64,000 nt of DNA from Poindextera sp036494815 (lineage in GTDB: Bacteria; Pseudomonadota; Alphaproteobacteria; Caulobacterales; Caulobacteraceae), in NCBI GenBank assembly GCA_036494815.1, contig DASXNV010000004.1, positions 6,859 to 70,858 of the forward strand. The letters run 5' to 3'. The notes under the pieces are model-generated. The model was not told the DNA's origin. It saw only the letters and a program-made list of their open reading frames with translations, and did no database searches. Shown here piece after piece: positions 52,023-60,696 of the stretch. A program made the position numbers and the translations under genes. The stretch's first letter is position 1, and each line of letters begins with the position of its first letter.

Positions 52023-52487
52023 ATGACCGATTCCGCCGAGGCCCCCGGCGCCATCCTGGAGCTGATCTCGTTCGAGATCGCCGATCAGGAATTCTGCATC
52101 GACATCCGCGCGGTGCGCGAGATCCGCGGCTGGACCCCCGCCACCCCCATGCCCCAGACGCCGGACTATATCCGCGGCGTGATCAACCTGCGCGGCGCGG
52201 TGATCCCGGTGCTGGACTTGCGTAATCGCCTGGGCCTGGGTTTGACCGACCCCTCCTCGCGCCACGTGATCGTGGTGGTGCAGCATGAGGACCGGGTGGC
52301 TGGCCTGCTGGTCGACGGCGTGCAGGAGACCTTCCAGGTCGACGCAGGACTGCTCAAGGCCCCGCCGGCCATGGGCTCCACCGCCACCGACCGGTTCGTC
52401 GACGCCATCCTGCCGCTCGAGGGGCGGATGCTGAGCCGCCTGGTCGTTGGCTCCCTGCTGCCTGTGGAGCAGAAGCAGGCGGCGTAG
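52023..52487 (+). CDS. cheW: Chemotaxis adaptor CheW
   Basis: A 154-aa SH3-like adaptor coupling receptors to CheA. EQ-type strands (LELISFEIADQEFCIDIRAV), REIRGWTPATPMPQTPDYI and GVINLRGAVIPVLDLRNRLG are the family signatures. It directly follows a soluble receptor, forming a two-gene accessory unit; cheA and the rest of the pathway are elsewhere. Convergent with arsC, 10 bp apart. Confidence 0.93.
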   Translation: MTDSAEAPGAILELISFEIADQEFCIDIRAVREIRGWTPATPMPQTPDYIRGVINLRGAVIPVLDLRNRLGLGLTDPSSRHVIVVVQHEDRVAGLLVDGVQETFQVDAGLLKAPPAMGSTATDRFVDAILPLEGRMLSRLVVGSLLPVEQKQAA

Positions 52488-52497
52488 TCCCAGGGGC

Positions 52498-52860
52498 TCA
52501 AATCAGCGCCAGCACCTTGTCCACGGGACGGCAAAGCGCTGCGCCCTTGGGCGACAGCACGATCGGGCGCTCCACCAGGATCGGGTGGGCGACCATGGCG
52601 TCCAAGATGGCATCGTCTGTGGCCTCGGCGCCCGTAAGGCCCAGCGCTTCGGCTGGGGTCCCGCGCACGCGCAGGATATCCCGCGGGGCGGCGTCCAGGG
52701 CCCTGAGGATGTCCTTAAGCTGAGCCTTGCTCCAGCCGGCCTTGAGGTATTCCACCACCTTGGGCTCATGCCCGGCGTCGCGGATGGCGGCCAGCGTGTT
52801 GCGCGACGTGCCGCAGGCCGGGTTGTGGAAGATGGTGATCTCGCCCGCCGTCTTGGCCAT
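52498..52860 (-). CDS. arsC: ArsC family reductase (glutaredoxin-coupled type)
   Basis: A 120-aa ArsC-fold protein. ITIFHNPACGTSRNTLAAI places the catalytic Cys at residue 16. RGTPAEALGL and HPILVERPIVL include the Arg residues that hold arsenate. No arsR or arsenite efflux gene is adjacent, so it may act alone or have another substrate. ATG 52860 with AGGAGCAGG-like purines upstream. Confidence 0.85.
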   Translation of the reverse strand: MAKTAGEITIFHNPACGTSRNTLAAIRDAGHEPKVVEYLKAGWSKAQLKDILRALDAAPRDILRVRGTPAEALGLTGAEATDDAILDAMVAHPILVERPIVLSPKGAALCRPVDKVLALI

Positions 52861-52962
52861 GGGTCCTGCTCCTTATCGCCGCTTGTCGCCTGATCGGGCA
52901 GGGGATACACGCCCTGCGGCGCGGGTTCCAGCCGCGCGTCGCCCTCCTCGAAAGGTCGCGCC

Positions 52963-53529
52963 TTGGAGCCTGTGCTGATTTCGGCGATGGTCGTCGCCCT
53001 GGCCGAAATCGGCGACCGCACCCAGCTGCTGGCCATCGTCCTGGCCACGCGGTTTCGCAAGCCCTGGCCGGTGATCGCCGGCATCTTTGTGGCCACCCTG
53101 GCCAACCACGGCCTGGCCGCCACGGCCGGGTTTTTGATCTCGGACTTTCTGCACGGCCGCTGGCTGCAATATGTGGTCGCGGCCTCCTTCTTCGCCACCG
53201 CCGTCTGGGCGCTGATCCCCGACAAGGAGGACGAGGCCCAGGGCGAGAGCACGCACTGGGGCGCCTTCGCCACTACGGCCATCGCCTTCTTCCTGGTCGA
53301 GATGGGCGACAAGACACAGATCGCCACCCTGTCCCTGGCCGCGCGCTTCCATGACGTGTTCCGGGTCGCCGCCGGCACCACCATCGGCATGATGCTGGCC
53401 AATGTGCCGGCGGTGTTCTTCGGCGAGGCGGCGACGCGCATCGCGCCCCTGAAATACATCCGCATCGCCGCCGCCGTGATCTTCATGGGCCTGGGCGCGT
53501 GGACCTTTTGGGGCGCAATGCACGGCTGA
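52963..53529 (+). CDS. GDT1/UPF0016 family cation transporter
   Basis: A 188-aa membrane protein with about six helices and two signature motifs, ALAEIGDRTQLLA near residue 12 and LVEMGDKTQIATL near residue 110 (E-x-G-D-[KR]-T), which bind Mn/Ca in the GDT1/TMEM165/MneA family. TTG at 52963 gives the best N-terminus (MEPVLISAMVV); a GTG three codons later is possible. Likely a manganese or calcium exporter. Confidence 0.88.
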   Translation: MEPVLISAMVVALAEIGDRTQLLAIVLATRFRKPWPVIAGIFVATLANHGLAATAGFLISDFLHGRWLQYVVAASFFATAVWALIPDKEDEAQGESTHWGAFATTAIAFFLVEMGDKTQIATLSLAARFHDVFRVAAGTTIGMMLANVPAVFFGEAATRIAPLKYIRIAAAVIFMGLGAWTFWGAMHG

Positions 53530-53581
53530 CGGGCCTGCGGCCCAAGCAATTCGCTAACCGATATGGTGTAAGCCGCGGGGC

Positions 53582-54541
53582 ATGGCGCCGCGGATCAGCC
53601 TCATCATTCCGACCCAAAGACGGCTTGGGCCGCTGGAGCGCGCCATGGGCTCGGCCCTGGCGCAGGACGGGGTCGATCCGGCGCAGCTGGAGCTGGTGGT
53701 GGTCGATAACGACGCCGGCCCTTCCGCCCGCGCCCTGGTCGAGCGCCTGGCCGCCGGAGCCGCTTTTCCCGTCCGTTACGTGCACGAGCCGCAGGCCGGC
53801 GTGGCCAACGCCCGCAACGCAGCCATGGAGGCGGCGACCGGCGAGCTGATCGCGTTTCTCGATGACGACGAGGAGGCTCCTCGCGGTTGGTTGGCCGCTC
53901 TGCTTGCGGTCCAGGCCCAGTTCGACGCCGACGTGGTGTTCGGCCCGGTCCACGCCCGCGCTCCGGCCCATGTGGTCAAGCACCGGGCCTATCTGGAGCG
54001 GTTCTTCTCCCGCCTTGATCCGGCCCCCGCCGGGCCGATCGCCCACTACTATGGCTGTGGCGACAGCCTTGTGCGGCGCGCGGCCCTGCCCGATCCGCTG
54101 CAGCCCTTTTCGGCCAGTCGCAACCAAAGCGGCGGCGAAGACGATCTTCTGTTCGGCGCCATGCAGCGAGCCGGCGCCCGCTTCGCCTGGGCCCCACTGG
54201 CCTGGGTTTGGGAAGATCCGGCGCCCGAGCGACTCAGGCTGAACTACACCCTGCGCCGGGCTTTCGCCTACGGCCAGGGGCCGGTGGCGCACTGCGCCGC
54301 CGCCGATCCTCCGGACCGCCTGGGCATCCTGCGCTGGGGTGCGATCGGCGCCGGCCAGGCCGTGGTCTATGGCGCCCTGGCCCTGGTGTTGTGCGTGCTG
54401 CGCCGGCCTGATCGCGCCGCGATGATGGACCGGGCCGCGCGGGGCCTTGGCAAGGTGTTCTGGGGTCAGCCGTTCCGCATCAGCTTCTATGGGCGGTCGA
54501 ACGCCGCGACAGCGATATCAGAAGGCTCGCCGCACGCCTGA
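53582..54541 (+). CDS. Glycosyltransferase family 2 protein
   Basis: A 319-aa GT-A glycosyltransferase. ISLIIPTQRRLGPLERAMGS and VVVDNDAGPSARALVERL begin the nucleotide-binding fold; GVANARNAAMEAATGELIAF and LDDDEEAPRGW carry the DxD-type motif. GGEDDLLFGAMQRAG is the catalytic-base region. The C-terminal 70 residues contain one or two hydrophobic segments (AGQAVVYGALALVLCVLRR). Acceptor unknown. It stands alone between GDT1 and pckG. Confidence 0.85.
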   Translation: MAPRISLIIPTQRRLGPLERAMGSALAQDGVDPAQLELVVVDNDAGPSARALVERLAAGAAFPVRYVHEPQAGVANARNAAMEAATGELIAFLDDDEEAPRGWLAALLAVQAQFDADVVFGPVHARAPAHVVKHRAYLERFFSRLDPAPAGPIAHYYGCGDSLVRRAALPDPLQPFSASRNQSGGEDDLLFGAMQRAGARFAWAPLAWVWEDPAPERLRLNYTLRRAFAYGQGPVAHCAAADPPDRLGILRWGAIGAGQAVVYGALALVLCVLRRPDRAAMMDRAARGLGKVFWGQPFRISFYGRSNAATAISEGSPHA

Positions 54542-54709
54542 GGCGGCGCCTATCTTTTGATCACCCGCTTTGGGCGCCAAAAAGTTGGGCGTTCACCGAG
54601 GCTTACGTTGCGGCGCGCTTGCGGGGTGAGCTCGCCTTTGGCATCCCTGTTGCATGTATCGTCGCGCAAAGCGTCACCACAACGACGAAAAATCTCAGAG
54701 GACGCCGCC

Positions 54710-56599
54710 ATGACCGCCTCCCAGAACCACGACGGCCCTTCGGGCGCGCCGTCGATTCCTGGACTCGAAAATCCCCTGGTAACCCACAAGGGCCTGGTGT
54801 CCTGGGTGCGCGAGATCGCCGCCCTGACCCAGCCCGATGAGGTGCATTGGTGCGACGGCTCCCAGGCCGAATGGGACATGCTGGCCACCCGTCTGGTGGA
54901 GGCCGGCACGCTGCAGCGTCTCGATTCGGCCAAGCGGCCGAACAGTTTCTACGCGCTCTCCGACCCCAGCGACGTGGCGCGGGTGGAAAGCCGCACCTTC
55001 ATCTGCTCCAAGGACCCCAAGGACGCCGGCCCCACCAACAACTGGCTGGACCCGGAAGAGATGCGCGCCGACCTGCAGAACCTGTTCAAGGGCTGCATGC
55101 GCGGGCGGACGATGTATGTGGTGCCGTTCAGCATGGGGCCGGTGGGCTCGGCGATCAGCGCCCTGGGTGTGGAAATCACCGACAGCGCCTATGTGGCCCT
55201 GTCCATGCGGGTGATGACCCGGATGGGCAAACAGGCCCTGGACGCCATGGGCGATGACGGTTTCTTCGTGCCGGCGGTGCACTCGGTGGGCGCGCCGCTG
55301 GAAGTTGGGCAAAAGGACGTGCCCTGGCCCTGCAATCCGATCAAATACATCGTCCATTTCCCGGAAAGCCGCCAGATCTGGTCCTACGGCTCCGGCTATG
55401 GCGGCAACGCACTCCTGGGCAAGAAGTGCTACGCCCTGCGCATCGCCTCGGTCATGGCCCGGGACGAGGGCTGGCTGGCCGAGCACATGCTGATCCTCAA
55501 ACTGACCTCGCCCCAGGGCGCGGTGAAGTATGTGGCCGCCGCCTTCCCCAGCGCCTGCGGCAAGACCAACCTGGCCATGCTGCAGCCGACCCTGGCCGGG
55601 TGGAAGGCCGAGACCATCGGCGACGACATCTGCTGGATGCGCTTCGGCGAGGATGGCCGCCTCTACGCCATCAATCCCGAGGCGGGATTCTTCGGCGTGG
55701 CGCCGGGGACGGGCCTGGCCACCAACCCCAACGCCATCGCCACCCTGCACGCCAACAGCGTCTTCACCAATGTGGCCCTGACCCCGGATGGCGATGTGTG
55801 GTGGGAGGGCCTCACCGACGAGGCGCCCGCCAACCTGACTGACTGGAAGGGCCGCGCCTGGACCCCGGACTCGCCCGAGCCCGCCGCCCATCCCAACGCC
55901 CGCTTCACCGCCCCGGCCGGCCAGTGCCCGATCATCGGCGCCGAGTGGGAAGACCCCAAGGGCGTGCCGATCTCGGCCATCCTGTTCGGGGGCCGCCGCG
56001 CCTCGGCGGTGCCCCTGGTCACGGAAGCCTTCGATTGGAGCCATGGCGTGTTCATGGCCGCCAATGTGGCCTCCGAAGGCACGGCCGCGGCGGAGAACAA
56101 GGTTGGCGAGCTACGCCGCGACCCCTTCGCCATGCTGCCCTTCTGCGGCTACAATATGGGCGACTATTTCGCCCACTGGCTGAAGCTGGGCGAGGACGCC
56201 GATCCGGAAAAGCTGCCCAAGATCTATTTCGTCAACTGGTTCCGCAAGGACGCCGAAGGCCGCTTCGTCTGGCCCGGCTATGGCGAGAACAGCCGCGTCC
56301 TGAAATGGATCTTCGAGCGCCTGGAAGGCAAGGCCGACGCCCACGCCACCCCCATCGGCCACCTGCCGACCCCGGCCTCGTTGGACACCTCTGGCCTGTC
56401 GCTGACGCCGGAGCAGATCCACATGCTGCTCTCGGTCGATCCCGAGGTGTGGATGGAAGAGGCCGGCCTGATCCCCGCCTTCTATGAGCGCTTCGCCGAT
56501 CGCCTGCCACAAGCCCTGTGGGACGAGCTGGCCGCCCTGCGCCAGCGACTCCAGGCGGCGATCCAGGCCGCGCCGGAACCGGCGCTGGCGGTGGGGTAG
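54710..56599 (+). CDS. pckG: Phosphoenolpyruvate carboxykinase (GTP)
   Basis: This gluconeogenic enzyme converts oxaloacetate and GTP to PEP. ATG 54710 (MTASQNHDGPSGAPSIPG) gives 629 aa, typical of the GTP form, with AGAGGA upstream; read-through to 54557 is not needed. AAFPSACGKTNLAML is the PEPCK P-loop with the active Cys, IGDDICWMRFGEDG follows, and NWFRKDAEGRFVWPGYGENS lies in the C-terminal domain. It is probably monocistronic. Complete. Confidence 0.95.
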   Translation: MTASQNHDGPSGAPSIPGLENPLVTHKGLVSWVREIAALTQPDEVHWCDGSQAEWDMLATRLVEAGTLQRLDSAKRPNSFYALSDPSDVARVESRTFICSKDPKDAGPTNNWLDPEEMRADLQNLFKGCMRGRTMYVVPFSMGPVGSAISALGVEITDSAYVALSMRVMTRMGKQALDAMGDDGFFVPAVHSVGAPLEVGQKDVPWPCNPIKYIVHFPESRQIWSYGSGYGGNALLGKKCYALRIASVMARDEGWLAEHMLILKLTSPQGAVKYVAAAFPSACGKTNLAMLQPTLAGWKAETIGDDICWMRFGEDGRLYAINPEAGFFGVAPGTGLATNPNAIATLHANSVFTNVALTPDGDVWWEGLTDEAPANLTDWKGRAWTPDSPEPAAHPNARFTAPAGQCPIIGAEWEDPKGVPISAILFGGRRASAVPLVTEAFDWSHGVFMAANVASEGTAAAENKVGELRRDPFAMLPFCGYNMGDYFAHWLKLGEDADPEKLPKIYFVNWFRKDAEGRFVWPGYGENSRVLKWIFERLEGKADAHATPIGHLPTPASLDTSGLSLTPEQIHMLLSVDPEVWMEEAGLIPAFYERFADRLPQALWDELAALRQRLQAAIQAAPEPALAVG

Positions 56600-56791
56600 C
56601 CGTCGCCTTGAGTGTCATATGCTGCGGGCGACCGACCATTGCTCCAACGGCCGAAAATGGCTCTGACCTCGTTGTCCCGGAAGGGAAGGCCACCGTCAGG
56701 CAGATCGCGGCGCACCCCCAAAACGGCGAGCCTACCTGGATTAAGCCGCCGGTGTTCCGCCGCTCTTGACGCGCGGACACCCTCCCCCACA

Positions 56792-56863
56792 GACTAGTCA
56801 GACTAGTCAGACTAGTCAGACTAGTCAGACTAGTCAGACTAGTCAGACTAGTCAGACTAGTTA
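56792..56863 (+). repeat. Eight tandem 9-bp units GACTAGTCA
   Basis: Seven exact copies of GACTAGTCA and a variant eighth, GACTAGTTA, fill 72 bp with no spacers. Each unit contains the perfect 8-bp palindrome GACTAGTC. The array ends 12 bp before the ATG of a Phd-family antitoxin, exactly where its operator/promoter should be. See the findings. Confidence 0.95.
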
Positions 56864-56875
56864 GGGGCGGTTCTC

Positions 56876-57163
56876 ATGAACGCGAACGCCAATAAGGCGA
56901 ACCACGAGCCGGTGTGGCAACTTCAAGAGGCCAAGGCCCGCCTCAGCGAAGTCGTGCGCCGCGCTGTCGATGACGGGCCGCAACACGTCAGCGTGCGGGG
57001 GGAGCCGGCGGCTGTCGTCCTGTCTGAGAAGGAATATCGCCAGCTCACCTCGAAGCGCCCGTCGATCGTGGATCACATCCTCGCCGGCGAGCCGTGGCCC
57101 GATGATCTGGTCGACGCCATCAATGACCGGCCGCATGGACCGGACCGCAGCATCGATTTCTGA
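56876..57163 (+). CDS. Phd/YefM-family antitoxin
   Basis: A 95-aa antitoxin: VWQLQEAKARLSEVVRRAVD is the Phd N-terminal DNA-binding segment, followed by VRGEPAAVVLSEKEY. The C-terminal part (SIVDHILAGEPWPDDLVDAI) is the toxin-binding region. TGA overlaps the ATG of the adjacent toxin relic by one base. Upstream is the 9-bp repeat array, with GGGGCGG as a possible RBS. Reading frame is intact, but the partner toxin is not. Confidence 0.85.
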   Translation: MNANANKANHEPVWQLQEAKARLSEVVRRAVDDGPQHVSVRGEPAAVVLSEKEYRQLTSKRPSIVDHILAGEPWPDDLVDAINDRPHGPDRSIDF

Positions 57164-57600
57164 TGTGCCTGGTCGCCACCAATGTCCTGTCGGAAGCGCG
57201 GCGTGGGCGGGGCCGAGGCGCGGGACTGGCTGCGGTCGGTCGATCCGGACCAGGTCTTCCTGAGCGTCGTGACGCTGGGCGAGATCATGAAGGGTGTCAG
57301 CCAGAAAACCCGAAACGACGCCGCCGCGGCGGTCTCGTTTAATCGATGGCTTGAGCAACTGCGCGTGGATCACGCGCGGCGGATCCTGCCGATCAGCGAC
57401 GAGGTCGCCCTGGAGTGGGGCCGGATCGCAGCCAAACGTCCGCAGGACATGGTGGACGCCCTCATCGCCGCTACCGCGGCCGTGCATCGCAAGACCGTGG
57501 TCACCCGCAATGTGTCGCACTTCAAGGGCCTCGGCGTACCGGTCCTTGATCCTTGGAATCTTGCACGGCCGGCTGGGCGGCGGCCGGATTTTCGCCAACC
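57163..57600 (+). pseudogene. Frameshifted VapC-type toxin
   Basis: Starts MCLVATNVLSEARRG in one frame, overlapping the antitoxin stop (TGATG). Homology then continues one base downstream in the next frame from about 57210 (EARDWLRSVDPDQVFLSVVT, LGEIMKGV, MVDALIAATAAVHRKTVVTR, VLDPWN). An extra base in the G-rich tract at 57198-57212 explains the shift. The family's first catalytic Asp (LLDTNV) reads LVATNV, so the active site is also lost. Both defects argue against function; the second frame runs on past the normal end. Confidence 0.75.
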
Positions 57601-57638
57601 CCGCGCCGAAGCGTTCCTGAACGAGGAGTTCACTCCAC

Positions 57639-57820
57639 ATTCCCGTGCGCCGGTATCCGCACGACTTCCTGTCGCCGCGGGTTTGGGCGCTGCCGAGCAA
57701 TCTCACCGCCTCAGACGCCACCTATGTCGCCCTCGCCGAAGCGCTCGACGCCCCCTGATCACCCGCGACCAGCACCTCGCCGCCGCGCCTGGCCACCAGG
57801 CGCGGATCGAGTTGGTGTGA
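57639..57820 (+). pseudogene. C-terminal relic of a second VapC
   Basis: About 60 codons resemble the end of a different VapC group: IPVRRYPHDFLSPRVWALPS, then TASDATYVALAEALDAP in one frame to a TGA at 57756, and LITRDQHLAAAPGHQARIEL in another frame to 57820. One C missing from the run at 57750-57755 explains the shift. No N-terminal part or antitoxin is present. It is fused in frame to the tail of the first toxin relic. Confidence 0.65.
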
Positions 57821-57951
57821 TGAGCGCGGCAAGCCGCTGTGCTGGAATTGCGGGCGTGCAGATGAACGGAGACTTGTCGGCCGTGGGCTGATGGTGGGAA
57901 TCGACCCAAGTCCGACGCTGACCGGTCACGCCTTGAGCGTCGGCCCCAGGC

Positions 57952-58602
57952 TCAGGGCCGACCCATTCGACGTTTCGGAGGGTGGGGCTGCGAGAGCGAG
58001 CCCGTTCCGCCCTTCGACTTTTCCTGAAGCTGCGCGACGATCAGGGCGACCGTGTTGGCGATCACGTCCGGGATCCGCTCCAGCGGCAGACCGTGATCGT
58101 GGAGCGGCAAGGACGCGTCCGCGCCGGAAAGGCTCAGCAGCATCGCCGTCGCGTCGGCGGTGGCCTTTCGGGGCGCGCCGATCGCCTTCACGGCGCTGCG
58201 GACGGCATCCAGGCGTTTCACCCGGCGGCGCTGGCGCACTTCCTTCCAGACGCCGCTCCGGCTCGCGGCGATCACCCGGGTGAGGGGATGTCGCAGGGCC
58301 ATGGCGTGGATGTCGTGGAAGTAGCGAGGCAGGTCGTCGGGGCCGGAGGCGACGACGACGCCCTCCGGATAGAGCATCCGGTCAAACCAGTCGCTCAGGG
58401 CGAGGATCTGGCTTTCCTCGTTCGGGAAGTGGACGTGGACGGTGCGCAGGCTGACCCCGGCGCGCAGGGCGGCCCCGCTTGGCGAAAGCTTGTCGCGGCC
58501 GGGCTCGGAAAGCTGTTCGGCGAACGCGCCGAGGATTGCCTCGCGCGTCGCCGCGGCCTGCGCCTCACGCTTCGGACTGACGTAGCGGCGGGTCGGCGTC
58601 AT
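57952..58602 (-). CDS. TetR/AcrR family regulator
   Basis: A 216-aa repressor. AATREAILGAFAEQLSEPGR and AALRAGVSLRTVHVHFPNEE form the N-terminal helix-turn-helix; the C-terminal domain (residues about 75-200) is helical and ligand-binding. The start overlaps the end of the upstream cupin gene (58599-58602), so the two form an operon. An excellent dyad upstream of the cupin is a likely binding site, implying autoregulation. Confidence 0.88.
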   Translation of the reverse strand: MTPTRRYVSPKREAQAAATREAILGAFAEQLSEPGRDKLSPSGAALRAGVSLRTVHVHFPNEESQILALSDWFDRMLYPEGVVVASGPDDLPRYFHDIHAMALRHPLTRVIAASRSGVWKEVRQRRRVKRLDAVRSAVKAIGAPRKATADATAMLLSLSGADASLPLHDHGLPLERIPDVIANTVALIVAQLQEKSKGGTGSLSQPHPPKRRMGRP

Positions 58603-59030
58603 GCCGGCGGCAGGAACTCGATGCCGTGGAGGCCGCCGACACGGACGACGCCCTGAATGTCGGGCGGGTTCATGGACACCTCGCTTGACACCTGGCGAAA
58701 GAACTTGGAGGCGTTGCCCCTGGTGACGATCGTCAGGAACTCGGCGTCCTCGACGGTGTGGTAGCTGTGCGGCGTATTGGCCGGCACGTGCGCAAAGCCG
58801 CCGGGCCCAAGGCGGGTGGTCTTGCCGTCCACGGTGACGTCGAGCACCCCCTTAGTGACGACGTAGATCTCCTCCCACGCATGCCGGTGCGTCGGCGGGC
58901 CGCCGCCGGTCGGGCCGCGGGTGTCGAAGATCTCGACGGCCGAGCCCATGTCGTTCGTCAGCATCGGGGCGAGGGTTTCGCCCAGGACGAAGAAGGACTC
59001 CCCGGCGAGGGTCTTGGCCTGTGCGGACAT
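58599..59030 (-). CDS. Cupin domain protein
   Basis: A 143-aa single-domain cupin. Motif 1 is GGGPPTHRHAWEEIYVVTKG with two His and Glu as metal ligands; motif 2 is HVPANTPHSYHTVED with a third His. ATG 59030 has GGAG at a good distance (GGAGCTAATC); longer read-through is not supported. It is the first gene of a cupin-TetR operon. The ligand or reaction is unknown; such pairs often sense or modify small carbonyl compounds, which is inference here. Confidence 0.85.
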   Translation of the reverse strand: MSAQAKTLAGESFFVLGETLAPMLTNDMGSAVEIFDTRGPTGGGPPTHRHAWEEIYVVTKGVLDVTVDGKTTRLGPGGFAHVPANTPHSYHTVEDAEFLTIVTRGNASKFFRQVSSEVSMNPPDIQGVVRVGGLHGIEFLPPA

Positions 59031-59383
59031 GATTAGCTCCCACCTAATTTCGTTGCGCCACAGTGCAGCGAATTGGTTGTCACATTCGCTGCATCGGCAT
59101 GCAATCAATATTCGATAGTGCGCGGCGCGGCCTGCTCCCCCACGCCAACGTCCGGCTCCAGACAAGACGCCCACGTCCGCTTCGACCTTAAGCCCAGGGC
59201 GACGACAACGGCGACTTGTTGGACGCCTGTGACCGGCAGAACGCGACCCTAGCGGGGGCTCAAAAAGTCCGCTATCGGCATAAAGCTGAACTGCTAGGGT
59301 CATACCAACCGGCGCTGTGTCTGACTCGGGGGATTTCCTTAGGCGGCGAAGCAGATTCGATGGCGGAACCGGAGGGTTTCGCC
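59031..59383. other. Intergenic region between cupin operon and IS630 remnant
   Basis: Contains the TetR-type dyad at 59064-59093. From about 59240 the sequence probably belongs to the 5' untranslated end of the IS630 element. No convincing gene; the possible left terminal repeat of the IS630 (around GGTCATACCAACC, 59298) could not be paired because the right end is missing. Confidence 0.5.
59064..59093 (-). promoter_or_regulatory. Probable TetR operator of the cupin operon
   Basis: A perfect 10-bp inverted repeat, TGCAGCGAAT (59064-59073) and ATTCGCTGCA (59084-59093), with a 10-bp spacer. It lies 34 bp upstream of the cupin ATG, within the likely promoter. Linkage to the TetR gene two genes along is inference. 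Confidence 0.7.
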
Positions 59384-59763
59384 ATGCTATCTATTACACT
59401 TCGCCCAGACTTCGACGCCGTTCAGCTTCGCGCCCTTGCGCGGGCCAGCACGGACGCCCGCCAAGTGCGGCGGCTGCTCGCCTTGGCCGCGGTTTACGAC
59501 GGCGTCAGCCGTGGCGACGCCGCGGTGCTGGGTGGGATGGACCGGCAGATCCTTCGCGATTGGGCGCTGCGGTTCAACGCCGAGGGTCCCGGCGGGTTGA
59601 TCGACCGCAAAGCGCCGGGGGCCAAGCCGAAGCTGACGCCGGAACAGCTGTCGGCCGTGGTGCGCCTGGTGGAGGACGGCCCGATCCCGGCCATTCACGG
59701 GGTGGTTCGCTGGCGGCTGGTGGATCTGGCGGGGTGGATCTACGACGAATACGGCGCGTCGCT
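59384..59763 (+). pseudogene. IS630-family transposase, 5' part only
   Basis: About 127 codons from ATG 59384: RPDFDAVQLRALARASTDAR, then a winged-helix region (GDAAVLGGMDRQILRDWALR, FNAEGPGGLIDRKAP) and LVDLAGWIYDEYGASL. This is the DNA-binding N-terminus of IS630-type transposases. The catalytic DDE domain is missing: homology stops exactly at the IS21 left end (59764). The remainder is not found to the right of the IS21 element. Confidence 0.75.
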
Positions 59764-59865
59764 TGTGGCGCGACAATCTGGATGGGACTCGCGCGTCAAT
59801 CTGGATGAGACGTGACAGTCGCGGCTCGGGGATGATTGACGCTGCGCGACACGAGCACAAGCCCC

Positions 59866-60696
59866 TTAGTCGTCGTGCGTGACGAGCGCTGCTGATCCTT
59901 TGATTGTCGCGCGGGTTGGGGGTCGCCCTGGACCGTGCCTTCGCTGGATGGCGGCGCGGCGTCTGAAGCTTTCGACGTTCATCTCGAAGATGGTGGCGTG
60001 GTGAACGAGCCGGTCGACCGCGGCCAGCGTCATGGCTTGATCGGGGAAGATCCGCCCCCATTCCCCGAAGGGCTGATTGGCGGTGATCAACATGGACCGG
60101 CGCTCATAGCGGGCGCTGATGAGTTCGAAGAGGACGCTGGTTTCGGCCTGATCCTTAGTGACATAGGCCAGGTCGTCGAGGATCAGCAGATGATACTTGT
60201 CGAGCTTGGCGATGGCGGCTTCGAGCTGCAGGTCACGGCGAGCAGTCTGAAGCCGTTGCACCAGATCGGTGGTGCGGGTGAAGAACACGCGCCAGCCATT
60301 TTCGACAAGGGCCAGACCCAGAGCCGCCGCCAAGTGAGACTTGCCGCCGCCGGGCGGCCCGAACATCAAGAGGTTGGCGCCCTTGTCGAGCCAGCTGTCG
60401 CCGGCGGCGAGGGCCATGACCTGGGCCTTGCTGACCATCGGCACAGCGTCGAAGTCGAAGCTGTCGAGGGTCTTGCCGGGTGGCAGGCGGGCCTCATCGA
60501 GATGACGTTGGATACGCCGGCTCGAGCGTTCGGCCAGTTCGTGCTCGGTAAGCGCGGCCAGGAAGCGCGCCGCTGGCCAGCCCTCCTTGTCGGCGCGCGC
60601 GGCGAAGTCGGGCCAGATGGTTTTGATGGCCGGTAGCCGCAGGTCGTTGAGCGCCAAGGTGAGACGTCCGGCGTCGATGGGATCGGCGGGCTTCAT
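59866..60696 (-). CDS. istB: IstB AAA+ helper ATPase of IS21
   Basis: A 276-aa AAA+ ATPase that directs IstA to target DNA. N-terminal helical part (AARADKEGWPAARFLAALTE), Walker A MFGPPGGGKSHLAAALG, Walker B LLILDDLAYV, and the sensor region SMLITANQPFGEWGRIF. It overlaps the istA stop by 4 bp. The sequence is intact, so the element may still be active. Confidence 0.93.
   Translation of the reverse strand: MKPADPIDAGRLTLALNDLRLPAIKTIWPDFAARADKEGWPAARFLAALTEHELAERSSRRIQRHLDEARLPPGKTLDSFDFDAVPMVSKAQVMALAAGDSWLDKGANLLMFGPPGGGKSHLAAALGLALVENGWRVFFTRTTDLVQRLQTARRDLQLEAAIAKLDKYHLLILDDLAYVTKDQAETSVLFELISARYERRSMLITANQPFGEWGRIFPDQAMTLAAVDRLVHHATIFEMNVESFRRRAAIQRRHGPGRPPTRATIKGSAALVTHDD

Noticed and set aside
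56792..56863. CRISPR-like array
   Set aside because: The repeat unit is 9 bp with no spacers and there are no cas genes.
57641..57891. Alternative short frames through the toxin relic region
   Set aside because: VapC-like text is split between two frames by a base loss, so the extra open frames are by-products of decay.
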